DNA from: JBJHBY01 sp050485745
GTDB lineage: Bacteria; Pseudomonadota; Gammaproteobacteria; Pseudomonadales; CAMLJR01
Assembly: GCA_050485745.1 (NCBI GenBank)
Contig: JBJHBY010000112.1
Coordinates: 1-11,057 of the forward strand
DNA length: 11,057 nt
Direction of reading: 5' to 3'
The first letter of the stretch is position 1. Each line of letters begins with the position of its first letter. Under the pieces are notes generated by a model. That model saw only the letters and a program-made list of their open reading frames with translations, was not told the DNA's origin and did not search any database. The position numbers were made by a program, and so were the translations under genes. Below, piece after piece: positions 1 through 6,363 of this stretch.

Positions 1-163
1 GCCCTTGCTGATTGCCTCTGGCCCGGGGGCGGGTGCGCGTTTCTCCCTGGGCATGGTGATTGCGTCGGGCATGACCATTGGCACCCTGTTCACCCTGTAC
101 GTGGTGCCGGCGATGTACCTTTACATCGGCGCGGACTACAACAGGCAGCCCGCCGTGCCGTAG
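1..163 (+). CDS. C-terminal end of an RND-family efflux transporter (partial)
   Basis: Only the last 53 codons are present; the reading frame begins at base 2 and ends at the TAG at 161-163. The residues read as the final membrane helix of an AcrB/MexB-like proton-driven inner-membrane pump: a short loop with ARFSLGMVIASGMTIG, then the very typical TLFTLYVVPAMYLYI, followed by a short cytoplasmic tail ending in PAVP. In this family the segment is TM12, near the C terminus. The pump would work with a periplasmic adaptor and an outer-membrane channel encoded to the left of the window. Its substrate class cannot be judged from this piece; multidrug-type (HAE) is more likely than heavy-metal type but this is inference. 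The stop codon lies inside a REP-like hairpin element that could also end transcription. Confidence 0.85.
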   Translation, partial: PLLIASGPGAGARFSLGMVIASGMTIGTLFTLYVVPAMYLYIGADYNRQPAVP

Positions 164-193
164 GCCGGGTTAGCGCGAAGCGCGTAACCCGGC
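160..193 (+). repeat. REP-like palindromic element with GTAG head (left copy); possible terminator
   Basis: GTAG at 160-163 is followed by a hairpin. GCCGGGTTA (164-172) pairs perfectly with TAACCCGGC (185-193), and the inner GCGC (173-176) pairs with GCGC (180-183) around a GAA loop. A GTAG tetranucleotide at the foot of a GC-rich hairpin is the hallmark of bacterial REP sequences mobilised by RAYT transposases. The RND pump's TAG stop is the TAG of this GTAG. TTTT at 195-198 follows the stem, so the hairpin could also act as an intrinsic terminator for the pump operon. A matching copy lies inverted at 388-423. Confidence 0.75.
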
Positions 194-387
194 GTTTTCA
201 CCGCCATCGAACCCCGTACCATGGTTGGCTTCGGCGCCTGTTATCGAGCCGTCCCCGGGTGCTGTGTGAGGGGTTCCGCGGCGTATCGACCGCAGGTGGC
301 AACTCAATCTCGTAACGATGCCGGTGCCGGAGCCCCCCGGGGGTGCTTCGAGGGAAGCCTCCCGGAGCATCTGGCGTGGGTGGTGAC
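194..387. other. Gene-free spacer between two inverted REP-like elements
   Basis: No convincing gene is present. An open frame on the plus strand (from 221) and one on the minus strand (to 170) have low-complexity, Arg/Gly/Pro-rich translations with no recognisable domain, and both run into the flanking hairpins. Just inside each hairpin lies a similar octamer reading inward, TCACCGCC on the left (198-205) and, on the opposite strand, TCACCACC on the right. A GC-rich imperfect hairpin centred near 340 (CCCCCGGGGG core) sits in the right half. The block could be the middle of a small non-autonomous mobile element, but I see no clear target-site duplication. Confidence 0.5.
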
Positions 388-423
388 GCTGGGTTACGCG
401 GCTGCGCCGCTAACCCAGCCTAC
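388..423 (-). repeat. REP-like palindromic element with GTAG head (right copy, inverted)
   Basis: On the minus strand GTAG (423-420) is followed by GCTGGGTTA (419-411), an inner GCGGC/GCCGC stem, and TAACCCAGC (396-388). It is the same architecture as the element at 160-193, with one compensated base-pair change in the stem (GCTGGG/CCCAGC for GCCGGG/CCCGGC). That covariation supports selection on the hairpin rather than chance. The TAG stop of the NUDIX gene (minus strand, 422-420) is the TAG of this GTAG. The two copies point their GTAG heads outward, as in a REP doublet. Confidence 0.75.
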
Positions 424-992
424 GCCTCTTCGGGGATGCGGTCGAGCCGGTTCACGGTCGAGGTCATCTCGCAATGGAACAGGCCAAATGTCCCGCTCTC
501 GATATCGTCATAGGCCTGGATGATGGAGTGATTGGCCTGGGGGTAGGCGAGCGCTTCCCAAGGCAGTTCCTCCCGGCTGAAGAAGCGCGCCTCCAGGGCA
601 TCGTCCCCGGCGTGGCAATCGGTACGAGCCACCTCGCCGTGAAAGGCGACATAGACCTCGCTGATGAACGAAACGGTGCCCATCATGTACAGCGACAGCC
701 GCTCGGGAGGCAGTACCACCCCGGTCTCCTCGTGCAGCTCCCTTGCGGCGGCCTGGACCATGGTTTCGCCACTCTCCACGAAACCCGCCGGGATCGCCCA
801 GTAGCCCCGTTGTGGGGCCAGTTTTCGCCGCATCCACAGCAGCCGCCTGCCGCAGCGCACGAAACAGGCTGCCAGAATGCGGGGGTGGTCGCGGAACTCC
901 GCGCCGCAGGCCGGGCAGCGATAGTGGGGGTGGTCGCGCCCTTCTGCCCTGCAGGGCTGCAGCAGGCCGCCGCACTCACTGCAGAATTTCAC
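420..992 (-). CDS. NUDIX hydrolase with N-terminal zinc ribbon
   Basis: A 190-residue protein that probably hydrolyses a nucleoside diphosphate linked to another group (for example NADH or ADP-ribose) in the cytoplasm. The N terminus is a four-cysteine zinc ribbon (C4, C7, C26, C29), which gives the common MKFCSECGG opening of this subfamily. A complete NUDIX box runs from G70 to V92: G70, five residues, E76, seven residues, then R84-E85-L-H-E88-E89-T-G91-V. The metal-binding glutamates are all present. It is shorter than NudC, and I do not see the SQPWPFP motif that marks NADH pyrophosphatases, so the exact substrate is open. The start is GTG at 992, chosen because it gives the canonical MKFC start; the ribosome-binding site is weak. 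The gene is divergent from the DUF6436-type gene and convergent with the RND pump gene, and its stop lies inside a REP-like element. Confidence 0.9.
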   Translation of the reverse strand: MKFCSECGGLLQPCRAEGRDHPHYRCPACGAEFRDHPRILAACFVRCGRRLLWMRRKLAPQRGYWAIPAGFVESGETMVQAAARELHEETGVVLPPERLSLYMMGTVSFISEVYVAFHGEVARTDCHAGDDALEARFFSREELPWEALAYPQANHSIIQAYDDIESGTFGLFHCEMTSTVNRLDRIPEEA

Positions 993-1050
993 GGCTTCAA
1001 CCCATCCATGCAGGCTCCCGGTGCGTATCTGGCTACGTACAAGACACAGC

Positions 1051-1078
1051 TTTACGTGCTGTCGTCGCGTCCTATTAT
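1051..1078 (+). promoter_or_regulatory. Candidate sigma-70 promoter for the DUF6436 / chemoreceptor genes
   Basis: TTTACG (1051-1056) and TATTAT (1073-1078) are separated by 16 bp, matching the -35 and -10 consensus at 4 and 5 of 6 positions. The stretch is noticeably AT-richer than its surroundings, in the divergent gap between the NUDIX gene and the gene starting at 1129. An 8-bp perfect palindrome TGGCGCCA (1091-1098) lies just after the expected start of transcription and could be an operator or part of a leader hairpin. Confidence 0.4.
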
Positions 1079-1128
1079 GTTATCAGTTGGTGGCGCCAAC
1101 ATGTTCTGTCCCGCCGCCGGGAGTGACG

Positions 1129-1680
1129 ATGCCCCGCCGAGTGCCGCTCGCCTGCCTGTGCTGCCTGCTCTGGCTGGGCTCGACGGTGGCTGCGGCGCTG
1201 GTGTTCGAGCGCCAGCCACAGCAGCGTCAGCAGCAGCTGTTTGCCGAATTTGACGCTGCTCACCTGCCCGGGCTCGAGGCACTTTCCGGCGCGATAAGCA
1301 TGATCCATGTCATTGACCCGGAGTGTTCCTGCAGTGATGCCACCGTTGCCCATGTGGCTGCCCTGCGTGCTGCCAGTCCCGATGTGCGCCACCGGGTCAT
1401 AACCCCGCAAGGTGAAGCCTGGCAGAGCATCGAGGCGTTGTCCCCCGATCTTGCCGGGTTGCTGACGATACCCGCCAGTCCTGCCGTGATGCTCCTCGAT
1501 GGTGAAGGTGGGCTCGTCTATTTCGGTCCCTACAGTGGTGGCGCCCATTGCGGCCAGGGGCGTGACTTTGCCGCCCTGGCGCTATTGGCGCTGCAGCAGG
1601 ACATCCAGCCCGGTCTGCGCCGTGTTATCGCTACGGGCTGTCACTGCGCCTGGTCGGTACCACCGGCCAAACCTGTCTGA
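1129..1680 (+). CDS. Exported or membrane-anchored thioredoxin-like protein (DUF6436-type)
   Basis: A 183-residue protein with a hydrophobic N-terminal segment (residues 5-23) acting as signal peptide or anchor, so the rest should be periplasmic. The body reads as a degenerate thioredoxin fold. A beta strand leads into DPECSCSD with C66 and C68; IPASPAV (114-120) sits where thioredoxins have the cis-proline; YFGPYSGG (131-138) is followed by H140-C141; and a C-terminal GCHC holds C171 and C173. From memory the YFGPYS and GC.C segments are typical of DUF6436 proteins in Shewanella and relatives; no enzymatic role is known to me. The frame is open further upstream, but ATG 1129 is preferred because GGGAG (1119-1123) lies five bases before it and because it begins with the signal sequence. 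The chemoreceptor gene follows after a 33-bp gap, probably on the same transcript. Confidence 0.65.
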   Translation: MPRRVPLACLCCLLWLGSTVAAALVFERQPQQRQQQLFAEFDAAHLPGLEALSGAISMIHVIDPECSCSDATVAHVAALRAASPDVRHRVITPQGEAWQSIEALSPDLAGLLTIPASPAVMLLDGEGGLVYFGPYSGGAHCGQGRDFAALALLALQQDIQPGLRRVIATGCHCAWSVPPAKPV

Positions 1681-1713
1681 CAACGAAGCAATGCACTTGC
1701 CGGAGAATCATTG

Positions 1714-3219
1714 ATGTCAACCGAGGCTATTCTCGCCGGGCATTATCAGAAAGCCGACCGCCTGATGGTCGGCATCAGTTACGGTCTGTTGGTCTACGCT
1801 CTGGCCCTCGCACCCTGGCATGGCACCTGGGGTGCCGCCCTGTGGGTGGGATTGAGCAGTGTCGGCCTGCTCACGGCGCTGCTGCTGCTGGTGCCCGGCC
1901 ATGCCATCCTGCGGGCCGCTGTGGGTGCCGTATTCATGGTGATGACCGCGCTGCACATTCATCAAAGCCAGGGCATGATCGAGATGCACTTCGGTGTTTT
2001 CGTACTGCTCGCTGTTCTGCTGTATTACCGTGACATGCTGCCCCTGCTGGTCGCTGCCGGAGTCATCGCAGTGCATCACCTGGTGTTCTATTACTGGCAG
2101 ACGCAGGGTGGGCCGGTGTGGGTACTGGGGGGGGATGGTTCCATGGCGGTGATTCTCGGCCATGCGGGTTACGTGGTGGTGGAGACCGCGGTGCTGTGCT
2201 GGATGGCGCGGGACACCCGCACCGAGGCCAGCCAGACTCTGGCCCTGCTGGCGGGCGCGCGGCAGGTGATCAGCACGGATGAGCGGGTTGACCTGCGCCA
2301 CCGGGCGCCGGACACCGGGCCGGCGGTGCGCGATTTCAATCGGCTTCTGGACACCATGCAGGGCCTGGCAAGCGGGGTGCGCGCCATTGCCCGGAGCTTG
2401 CATGAGTCCGGTGAGAGCCTGGCCGTGACGACCCGTGAACTGGGACAGTCTGTGGCGGGCCAGCGTCAACAGACCGGTCGCATCAACACCGCCGTGACCG
2501 AATTGTCCCAGGCCATTGCAGAGGTCAGTCGCAATGCCCATGAGGCGGCCCGGTCCGCCTTCGAGGCCAGTGATGGAGTGCGCCAGGGGGCGAGTGCCGG
2601 TCAGCGTGCCGAGGCGGAGATTCGCTTGCTCGTCGGTGAGCTGGACATCGCCGTGAACACCATCACCGATCTGGACCAACGCTCCAGTGCCATCGGTGCG
2701 GTGCTGGATGTGATTCGCGATGTTGCCGAACAGACCAACCTGCTGGCGCTCAACGCAGCTATCGAGGCGGCCCGGGCCGGGGAGCAGGGTCGGGGCTTTG
2801 CCGTGGTAGCCGATGAGGTCAGGCGCCTGGCCGGGCGTACCCGCGAATCGACCACCGAGATCCAGGCGCTGATCGAATCGCTGCAAACCGGTAGCCGTCA
2901 GGCGGTCGCCGCGGTGACCGCGAGCCAGTCCCGCGCCGGGCAGTGCGCGGAAGAGACCCGCCATACGCTCAGCCTGCTGCAGCAGACCGAGTCCGGCATT
3001 GATGCGATCAGCCGCATGAACGAGCTGATTGCGTCGGCCACCGAAGAGCAGAGCGCGGTGGTGCGTGATATTGAAGGCAGCACAGCCTCGGTGCACGAGG
3101 CCAGCGAGCAGGTCAACCGGGAGGCCGGTCAGGCCGCGGATGCGGGCCAGTCCCTGCTTGATATGTCGCGGGAGCTGGAGCGACGCCTCAGCGGATTCGA
3201 GATCGGCGAACGCTCATGA
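1714..3219 (+). CDS. Methyl-accepting chemotaxis protein with six-helix membrane sensor
   Basis: A 501-residue chemoreceptor that would control CheA kinase activity and thus flagellar or pilus-driven movement. The first 170 residues form about six membrane helices with almost no periplasmic domain, so the signal is probably sensed in or at the membrane. They carry H81, H83, E90, H92, the YRD at 105-107, and H121-H122. A HAMP-like linker and long coiled coil follow, then the highly conserved hairpin tip beginning at E339 (EQTNLLALNAAIEAARAGE, GRGFAVVADEVRRLAGRT), which contacts CheA and CheW. There is no CheR-docking pentapeptide; the protein ends EIGERS. GGAG (1702-1705) precedes ATG 1714 by eight bases; an adjacent TTG at 1711 would add one residue. 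The stop overlaps the stop of the convergent regulator gene. Confidence 0.93.
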   Translation: MSTEAILAGHYQKADRLMVGISYGLLVYALALAPWHGTWGAALWVGLSSVGLLTALLLLVPGHAILRAAVGAVFMVMTALHIHQSQGMIEMHFGVFVLLAVLLYYRDMLPLLVAAGVIAVHHLVFYYWQTQGGPVWVLGGDGSMAVILGHAGYVVVETAVLCWMARDTRTEASQTLALLAGARQVISTDERVDLRHRAPDTGPAVRDFNRLLDTMQGLASGVRAIARSLHESGESLAVTTRELGQSVAGQRQQTGRINTAVTELSQAIAEVSRNAHEAARSAFEASDGVRQGASAGQRAEAEIRLLVGELDIAVNTITDLDQRSSAIGAVLDVIRDVAEQTNLLALNAAIEAARAGEQGRGFAVVADEVRRLAGRTRESTTEIQALIESLQTGSRQAVAAVTASQSRAGQCAEETRHTLSLLQQTESGIDAISRMNELIASATEEQSAVVRDIEGSTASVHEASEQVNREAGQAADAGQSLLDMSRELERRLSGFEIGERS

Positions 3220-4101
3220 GTGGCGCGGGGCGCGCAGGGATTCGAGGCTTTGTTCCAGCTGCTGCAGGTGGGCACTGATCGCCGGGCCCTTGGCCTTGGC
3301 CACCCCCACCGCGAGAATATCGATCACCACCATGTGGGCCATGCGTGAGGGCAGCGGCGTGTAGTGGTCGCTGGTTTCCTCTACCGTGATGTCGATCGGC
3401 AGGTCGCTGGCGCTGCTGACGGGTGTGCCCCCCGGAGCCAGTGCGATCAGGCGTGCACCGGCGCGATGCACCAGTTGCATGGCCTCGACCAGCACACGAG
3501 TGCGGCCGCTCTGGGAAATTGCCACTACCACGTCCTCGGGGCCCAGTGACAGGGCTGCCATGGCCTGCAGGTGCGGGTCCGAGCAGGCAGCGCTGGCGAT
3601 CTGCAGGCGAAAGAACTTGTGCTGGGCATCGATGGCCACCGCGGCGGAGGCGCCGAAACCGTAGAACTCGACGCGTCGTGCGTCGGTCAACATCGAGACC
3701 GCGCGCTCGATGACCTCGGTATCGATGGCATCGCGCACCCGGCGCAGGGTGTCGAAGGTGGTATCGAATACTTTCAGGGTGTAATCCCGGGCGGAGTCGT
3801 GCTCGCCCAGGCTGAAGCCCTCGTAACGGGGGTTATGGGCGACGTGTTGGGCCAGGGCCAGCTTGAAGTTCTGAAAGCCGTCGCAACCGATGGCCCGGCA
3901 GAAACGCACCACCGTGGGCTCGCTGACCCGCGCTTCCTGGGCGAGGTCGACGATACGCATGTGAATGGCTTCCTCGGGGCGCGCCAGCACATAGTCCGCG
4001 ACCTTGCGCTCGGATTTGCGCAGCCCGTCCCGGGCTTCCTCGATCGCCTGGATGATATCGCGCGGTCTCAAGGCCTGCCCCCTGCTCCTGTTCGTCTCCA
4101 T
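3214..4101 (-). CDS. RpiR/MurR-family transcriptional regulator, HexR-related (HTH + SIS)
   Basis: A 295-residue DNA-binding regulator that should respond to a phosphorylated sugar or a similar metabolite. The N-terminal HTH_6 domain covers about residues 10-85, with LRKSERKVADYVL and the recognition region ARVSEPTVVRFCRAIG (57-72). The SIS domain runs from about 130 to 250, with VEFYGFGASAAVAIDAQHKF, the SISQ-type loop AISQSGRTR (184-192), and YTPLPSRMAHMVVID. From memory it is closer to the second HexR-like paralogue found near uvrD/pyc in Pseudomonas (PA5438 type) than to true HexR, which controls zwf-edd-eda, so I give no symbol. It is divergent from uvrD and shares a 99-bp control region containing a large inverted repeat, a natural place for autoregulation. 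The ribosome-binding site before ATG 4101 is weak. Confidence 0.9.
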   Translation of the reverse strand: METNRSRGQALRPRDIIQAIEEARDGLRKSERKVADYVLARPEEAIHMRIVDLAQEARVSEPTVVRFCRAIGCDGFQNFKLALAQHVAHNPRYEGFSLGEHDSARDYTLKVFDTTFDTLRRVRDAIDTEVIERAVSMLTDARRVEFYGFGASAAVAIDAQHKFFRLQIASAACSDPHLQAMAALSLGPEDVVVAISQSGRTRVLVEAMQLVHRAGARLIALAPGGTPVSSASDLPIDITVEETSDHYTPLPSRMAHMVVIDILAVGVAKAKGPAISAHLQQLEQSLESLRAPRHS

Positions 4102-4165
4102 TCTAGGGCACTTCTGGTCAATTCGGCGATTGAGCCATTGCCGAATTGTTCAGAGGTGCCCTGGA
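4102..4165. promoter_or_regulatory. Large imperfect inverted repeat in the regulator/uvrD divergent region
   Basis: The left arm 4106-4127 and the right arm 4140-4161 are reverse complements at 19 of 22 positions. The perfect blocks are GGGCAC/GTGCCC, TCTG/CAGA and CAATTCGGC/GCCGAATTG, around a 12-bp spacer. Pairing extends outward for four more positions, with one G-U. The symmetry fits a two-site operator for a dimeric or tetrameric regulator such as the adjacent RpiR protein, or a leader hairpin of the regulator mRNA. It does not match the TTGT-N7/8-ACAA pattern I associate with HexR sites. Confidence 0.6.
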
Positions 4166-4186
4166 CGATTCTTTGGTCCAGCCTGC

Positions 4187-4192
4187 TAGAAT
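4187..4192 (+). promoter_or_regulatory. Candidate -10 element of uvrD, implying a near-leaderless mRNA
   Basis: TAGAAT matches the -10 consensus at 5 of 6 positions and ends eight bases before the uvrD ATG at 4201. Transcription would begin about at the start codon. No Shine-Dalgarno sequence is visible between the two (GCCCCGCC only). A -35 box is not clear; TGGACG at 4162-4167 has 19-bp spacing. Confidence 0.4.
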
Positions 4193-4200
4193 GCCCCGCC

Positions 4201-6362
4201 ATGGATGTCTCCTACATACTTGACGGCCTGAACGAGGCCCAGCGCGACGCCGTGGCGGCCCCCATGGGGCATTTGCTGGTGCTGGCCGGGGCAGGTAGTG
4301 GCAAGACCCGTGTGCTGGTGCATCGCATCGCCTGGCTGATCGAGGCCGACGGCCTGTCGCCCCATGCCATCCTCGCGGTAACCTTTACCAACAAGGCGGC
4401 GCGGGAGATGCGCGGGCGCATCGAACAGTTGCTGGGGCAGTCGCGCCCGGACCTCGCCCTGCAGGGCATGTGGGTCGGTACCTTTCATAGCCTGGCCCAC
4501 CGCCTGCTCAAGCTGCACTGGCAGGATGCCGGTTTGCCGCAGCAGTTCCAGATTCTCGATTCCGATGACCAGCTGCGGCTGATCAAGCGTGTGCAGCGCG
4601 AGCTGGAGCTGGATGAAGCGCAGTGGCCGCCGCGTCAGTCCCAGTGGTTCATCAATGCCCAGAAAGACGAGGGACGGCGCCCCGATCACATCGACGACGG
4701 CGGCAGCGACCTCTACCTGCGCACCCTTTGTAGTGTCTACCGTGCCTATGAAGAGGCCTGCGCCCGTCAGGGTGCGGTGGACTTTGCCGAGCTGCTGCTG
4801 CGGGCCCACGAACTGCTGCGTGACCATCCCGCGGTGCTGGAGCATTACCGGCGCCGCTTCCGCCATGTGCTGGTGGACGAGTTCCAGGATACCAACACGA
4901 TCCAGTATGCCTGGCTGCGTCTGCTCACCGGCGGCCTCACGCCGGTGACGGCGGTGGGGGATGACGACCAGTCGATCTACGGCTGGCGCGGCGCGCGCAT
5001 CGAGAACATCCAGCAGTTCTCCCGGGATTTCGAGGGCACCGCACTGATTCGCCTGGAGCAGAACTATCGCTCCACCGGCACTATTCTCGATGCCGCCAAT
5101 GCGGTCATCGCCAACAATCAGGGGCGCCTGGGCAAGTCGCTGTGGACCGACGGCGACGAGGGTGAGCCCATTGATGTCTACACCGCCTTCAATGAGCAGG
5201 ATGAGGCGCACTATATCGTCGGTCGCCTGCAGGACTGGGCGGCGAGCGGCCGGCGGCGCAGCGAAGCGGCAATCCTGTATCGCTCCAATGCCCAGTCCCG
5301 GGTGCTGGAGGAGGCCCTGGTGCGCGAGGGCGTACCCTATCTGTCTATGGCGGGCTGCGATTCTATGAACGGCTTGAGATCCGCAACGCCCTGGCCTATA
5401 TGCGCCTGCTGCTGAATCGCGATGACGACACCGCAATGGAACGGGTCATCAATGTGCCGCCCCGGGGCATTGGCGCCAAGACCCTGGACGGATTGCGGGA
5501 GCAGGCGCGGTTGCGGGGGCTCACTCTGTGGCGCACCCTGGAGCAGCTGTTGCAGGAGCGCGCCATGCCGGCGCGGGCCGGCAACGCCCTGGCGGGCTTT
5601 GTGGCGCTGATCGCGCGCCTGGATGACGAAACCCGGGACATGACCCTGGAAGACACCGCGGAGCATGTCATCGAGGCCAGTGGTCTGCTCGATTTTCACC
5701 GCGCAGAGAAGGGCGACAAGGGTGAGGCGCGGGAGGAAAACCTGCGCGAACTGGTGGCCGCCGCCGCGGGCTTCGAGTTGCCGGAGGGGGAGCCGGGCAC
5801 GCCCCTGCAGGCCTTTCTCGATCGCACCGCCCTGGACGCGGGGGACTACGAAGCCGATGCCTATCAGGACAGCGTACAGCTGATGACCCTGCACTCCGCC
5901 AAGGGCCTGGAGTTTCCGCTGGTGTTTCTCACCGGCATGGAGGAAAACCTGTTTCCCCACAAGATGTCGCTGGAGGAGCCGGGGCGCCTGGAGGAGGAAC
6001 GGCGCCTGTGTTACGTGGGCATGACCCGCGCCATGGAGCGCCTGGTCATCAGTCGCGCGGAATCCCGTCAGCTGTACGGCTCGGAGAGCTACAACCCGCC
6101 CTCGCGCTTCCTGCGCGAGATTCCGGATGAATACCTGCGCGAAGTGCGCCTTTCCGGTGCGGTCAGTCGCCCCGCCGGCCTGGCCGGGCAGGGCGCCGCC
6201 GCGCACGGTGTGCAGCTCGGGCAAAGGGTGCTGCATCCGGTGTTTGGCGAGGGTGTGATCCTCCACTTCGAGGGCCAGGGCCCCAGTGCGCGGGTGCAGG
6301 TCAACTTCGACGAGGGCGCCAAGTGGCTGGTCCTGCAGTACGCCAACCTGGAGGCGCTGTGA
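4201..6362 (+). pseudogene. uvrD: DNA helicase II UvrD, interrupted by a one-base frameshift
   Basis: This SF1A 3'-5' helicase removes incised oligonucleotides in nucleotide excision repair and the nicked strand in mismatch repair. The locus spans 720 codons plus stop when the frames are joined, the same length as E. coli UvrD, and opens with the near-identical MDVSYILDGLNEAQRDAVAA. Walker A is AGAGSGKT (29-36); then come VTFTNKAA, WVGTFHSLAHR, the DEFQD box at D226-E227, GDDDQSIYGWRG and LEQNYRS. The reading frame is lost after Y380 (base 5340). The native sequence resumes one frame over with YGGLRFYERLEIRNALAY, then LMTLHSAKGLEF (about 5880-5916) and YVGMTRA (6012-6032). As written, translation stops at 5415, giving a 404-residue product without motifs V and VI, which would be inactive. 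ATG 5400 could begin the second half but lacks a ribosome-binding site. All other conserved blocks are intact, so the lesion is either very recent or a sequencing error. Confidence 0.9.
5341..5342 (+). other. Frameshift site in uvrD (one base missing)
   Basis: The bases here read CCC TAT CTG TCT ATG. Restoring one G between 5341 and 5342 would give CCC TAT CGT GTC TAT GGC GGG, that is PYRVYGG, matching the PYRIYGG of E. coli UvrD. There is no homopolymer or slippery heptamer, so programmed frameshifting is unlikely. Confidence 0.85.
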
Positions 6363-6363
6363 C

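Noticed and set aside
221..523. Open frame on the plus strand through the REP spacer into the NUDIX gene
   Set aside because: Low-complexity Arg/Gly-rich translation, no ribosome-binding site, runs through a hairpin repeat and opposite a clear NUDIX gene.
474..1253. Long plus-strand open frame opposite the NUDIX gene
   Set aside because: Its translation has no domain and continues out of frame into the DUF6436 gene; the NUDIX box on the minus strand is decisive.
1717..3096. 459-codon minus-strand open frame opposite the chemoreceptor
   Set aside because: A shadow of GC-rich coding sequence; the plus strand has an intact chemoreceptor hairpin tip and a good start.
3571..4200. Upstream extension of the uvrD reading frame
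   Set aside because: It is antisense to the RpiR regulator, and UvrD's conserved N terminus MDVSYIL begins exactly at 4201.
5341..5342. Programmed ribosomal frameshift in uvrD
   Set aside because: No slippery heptamer, stem-loop or upstream Shine-Dalgarno-like stimulator is visible, and uvrD is not known to use one.
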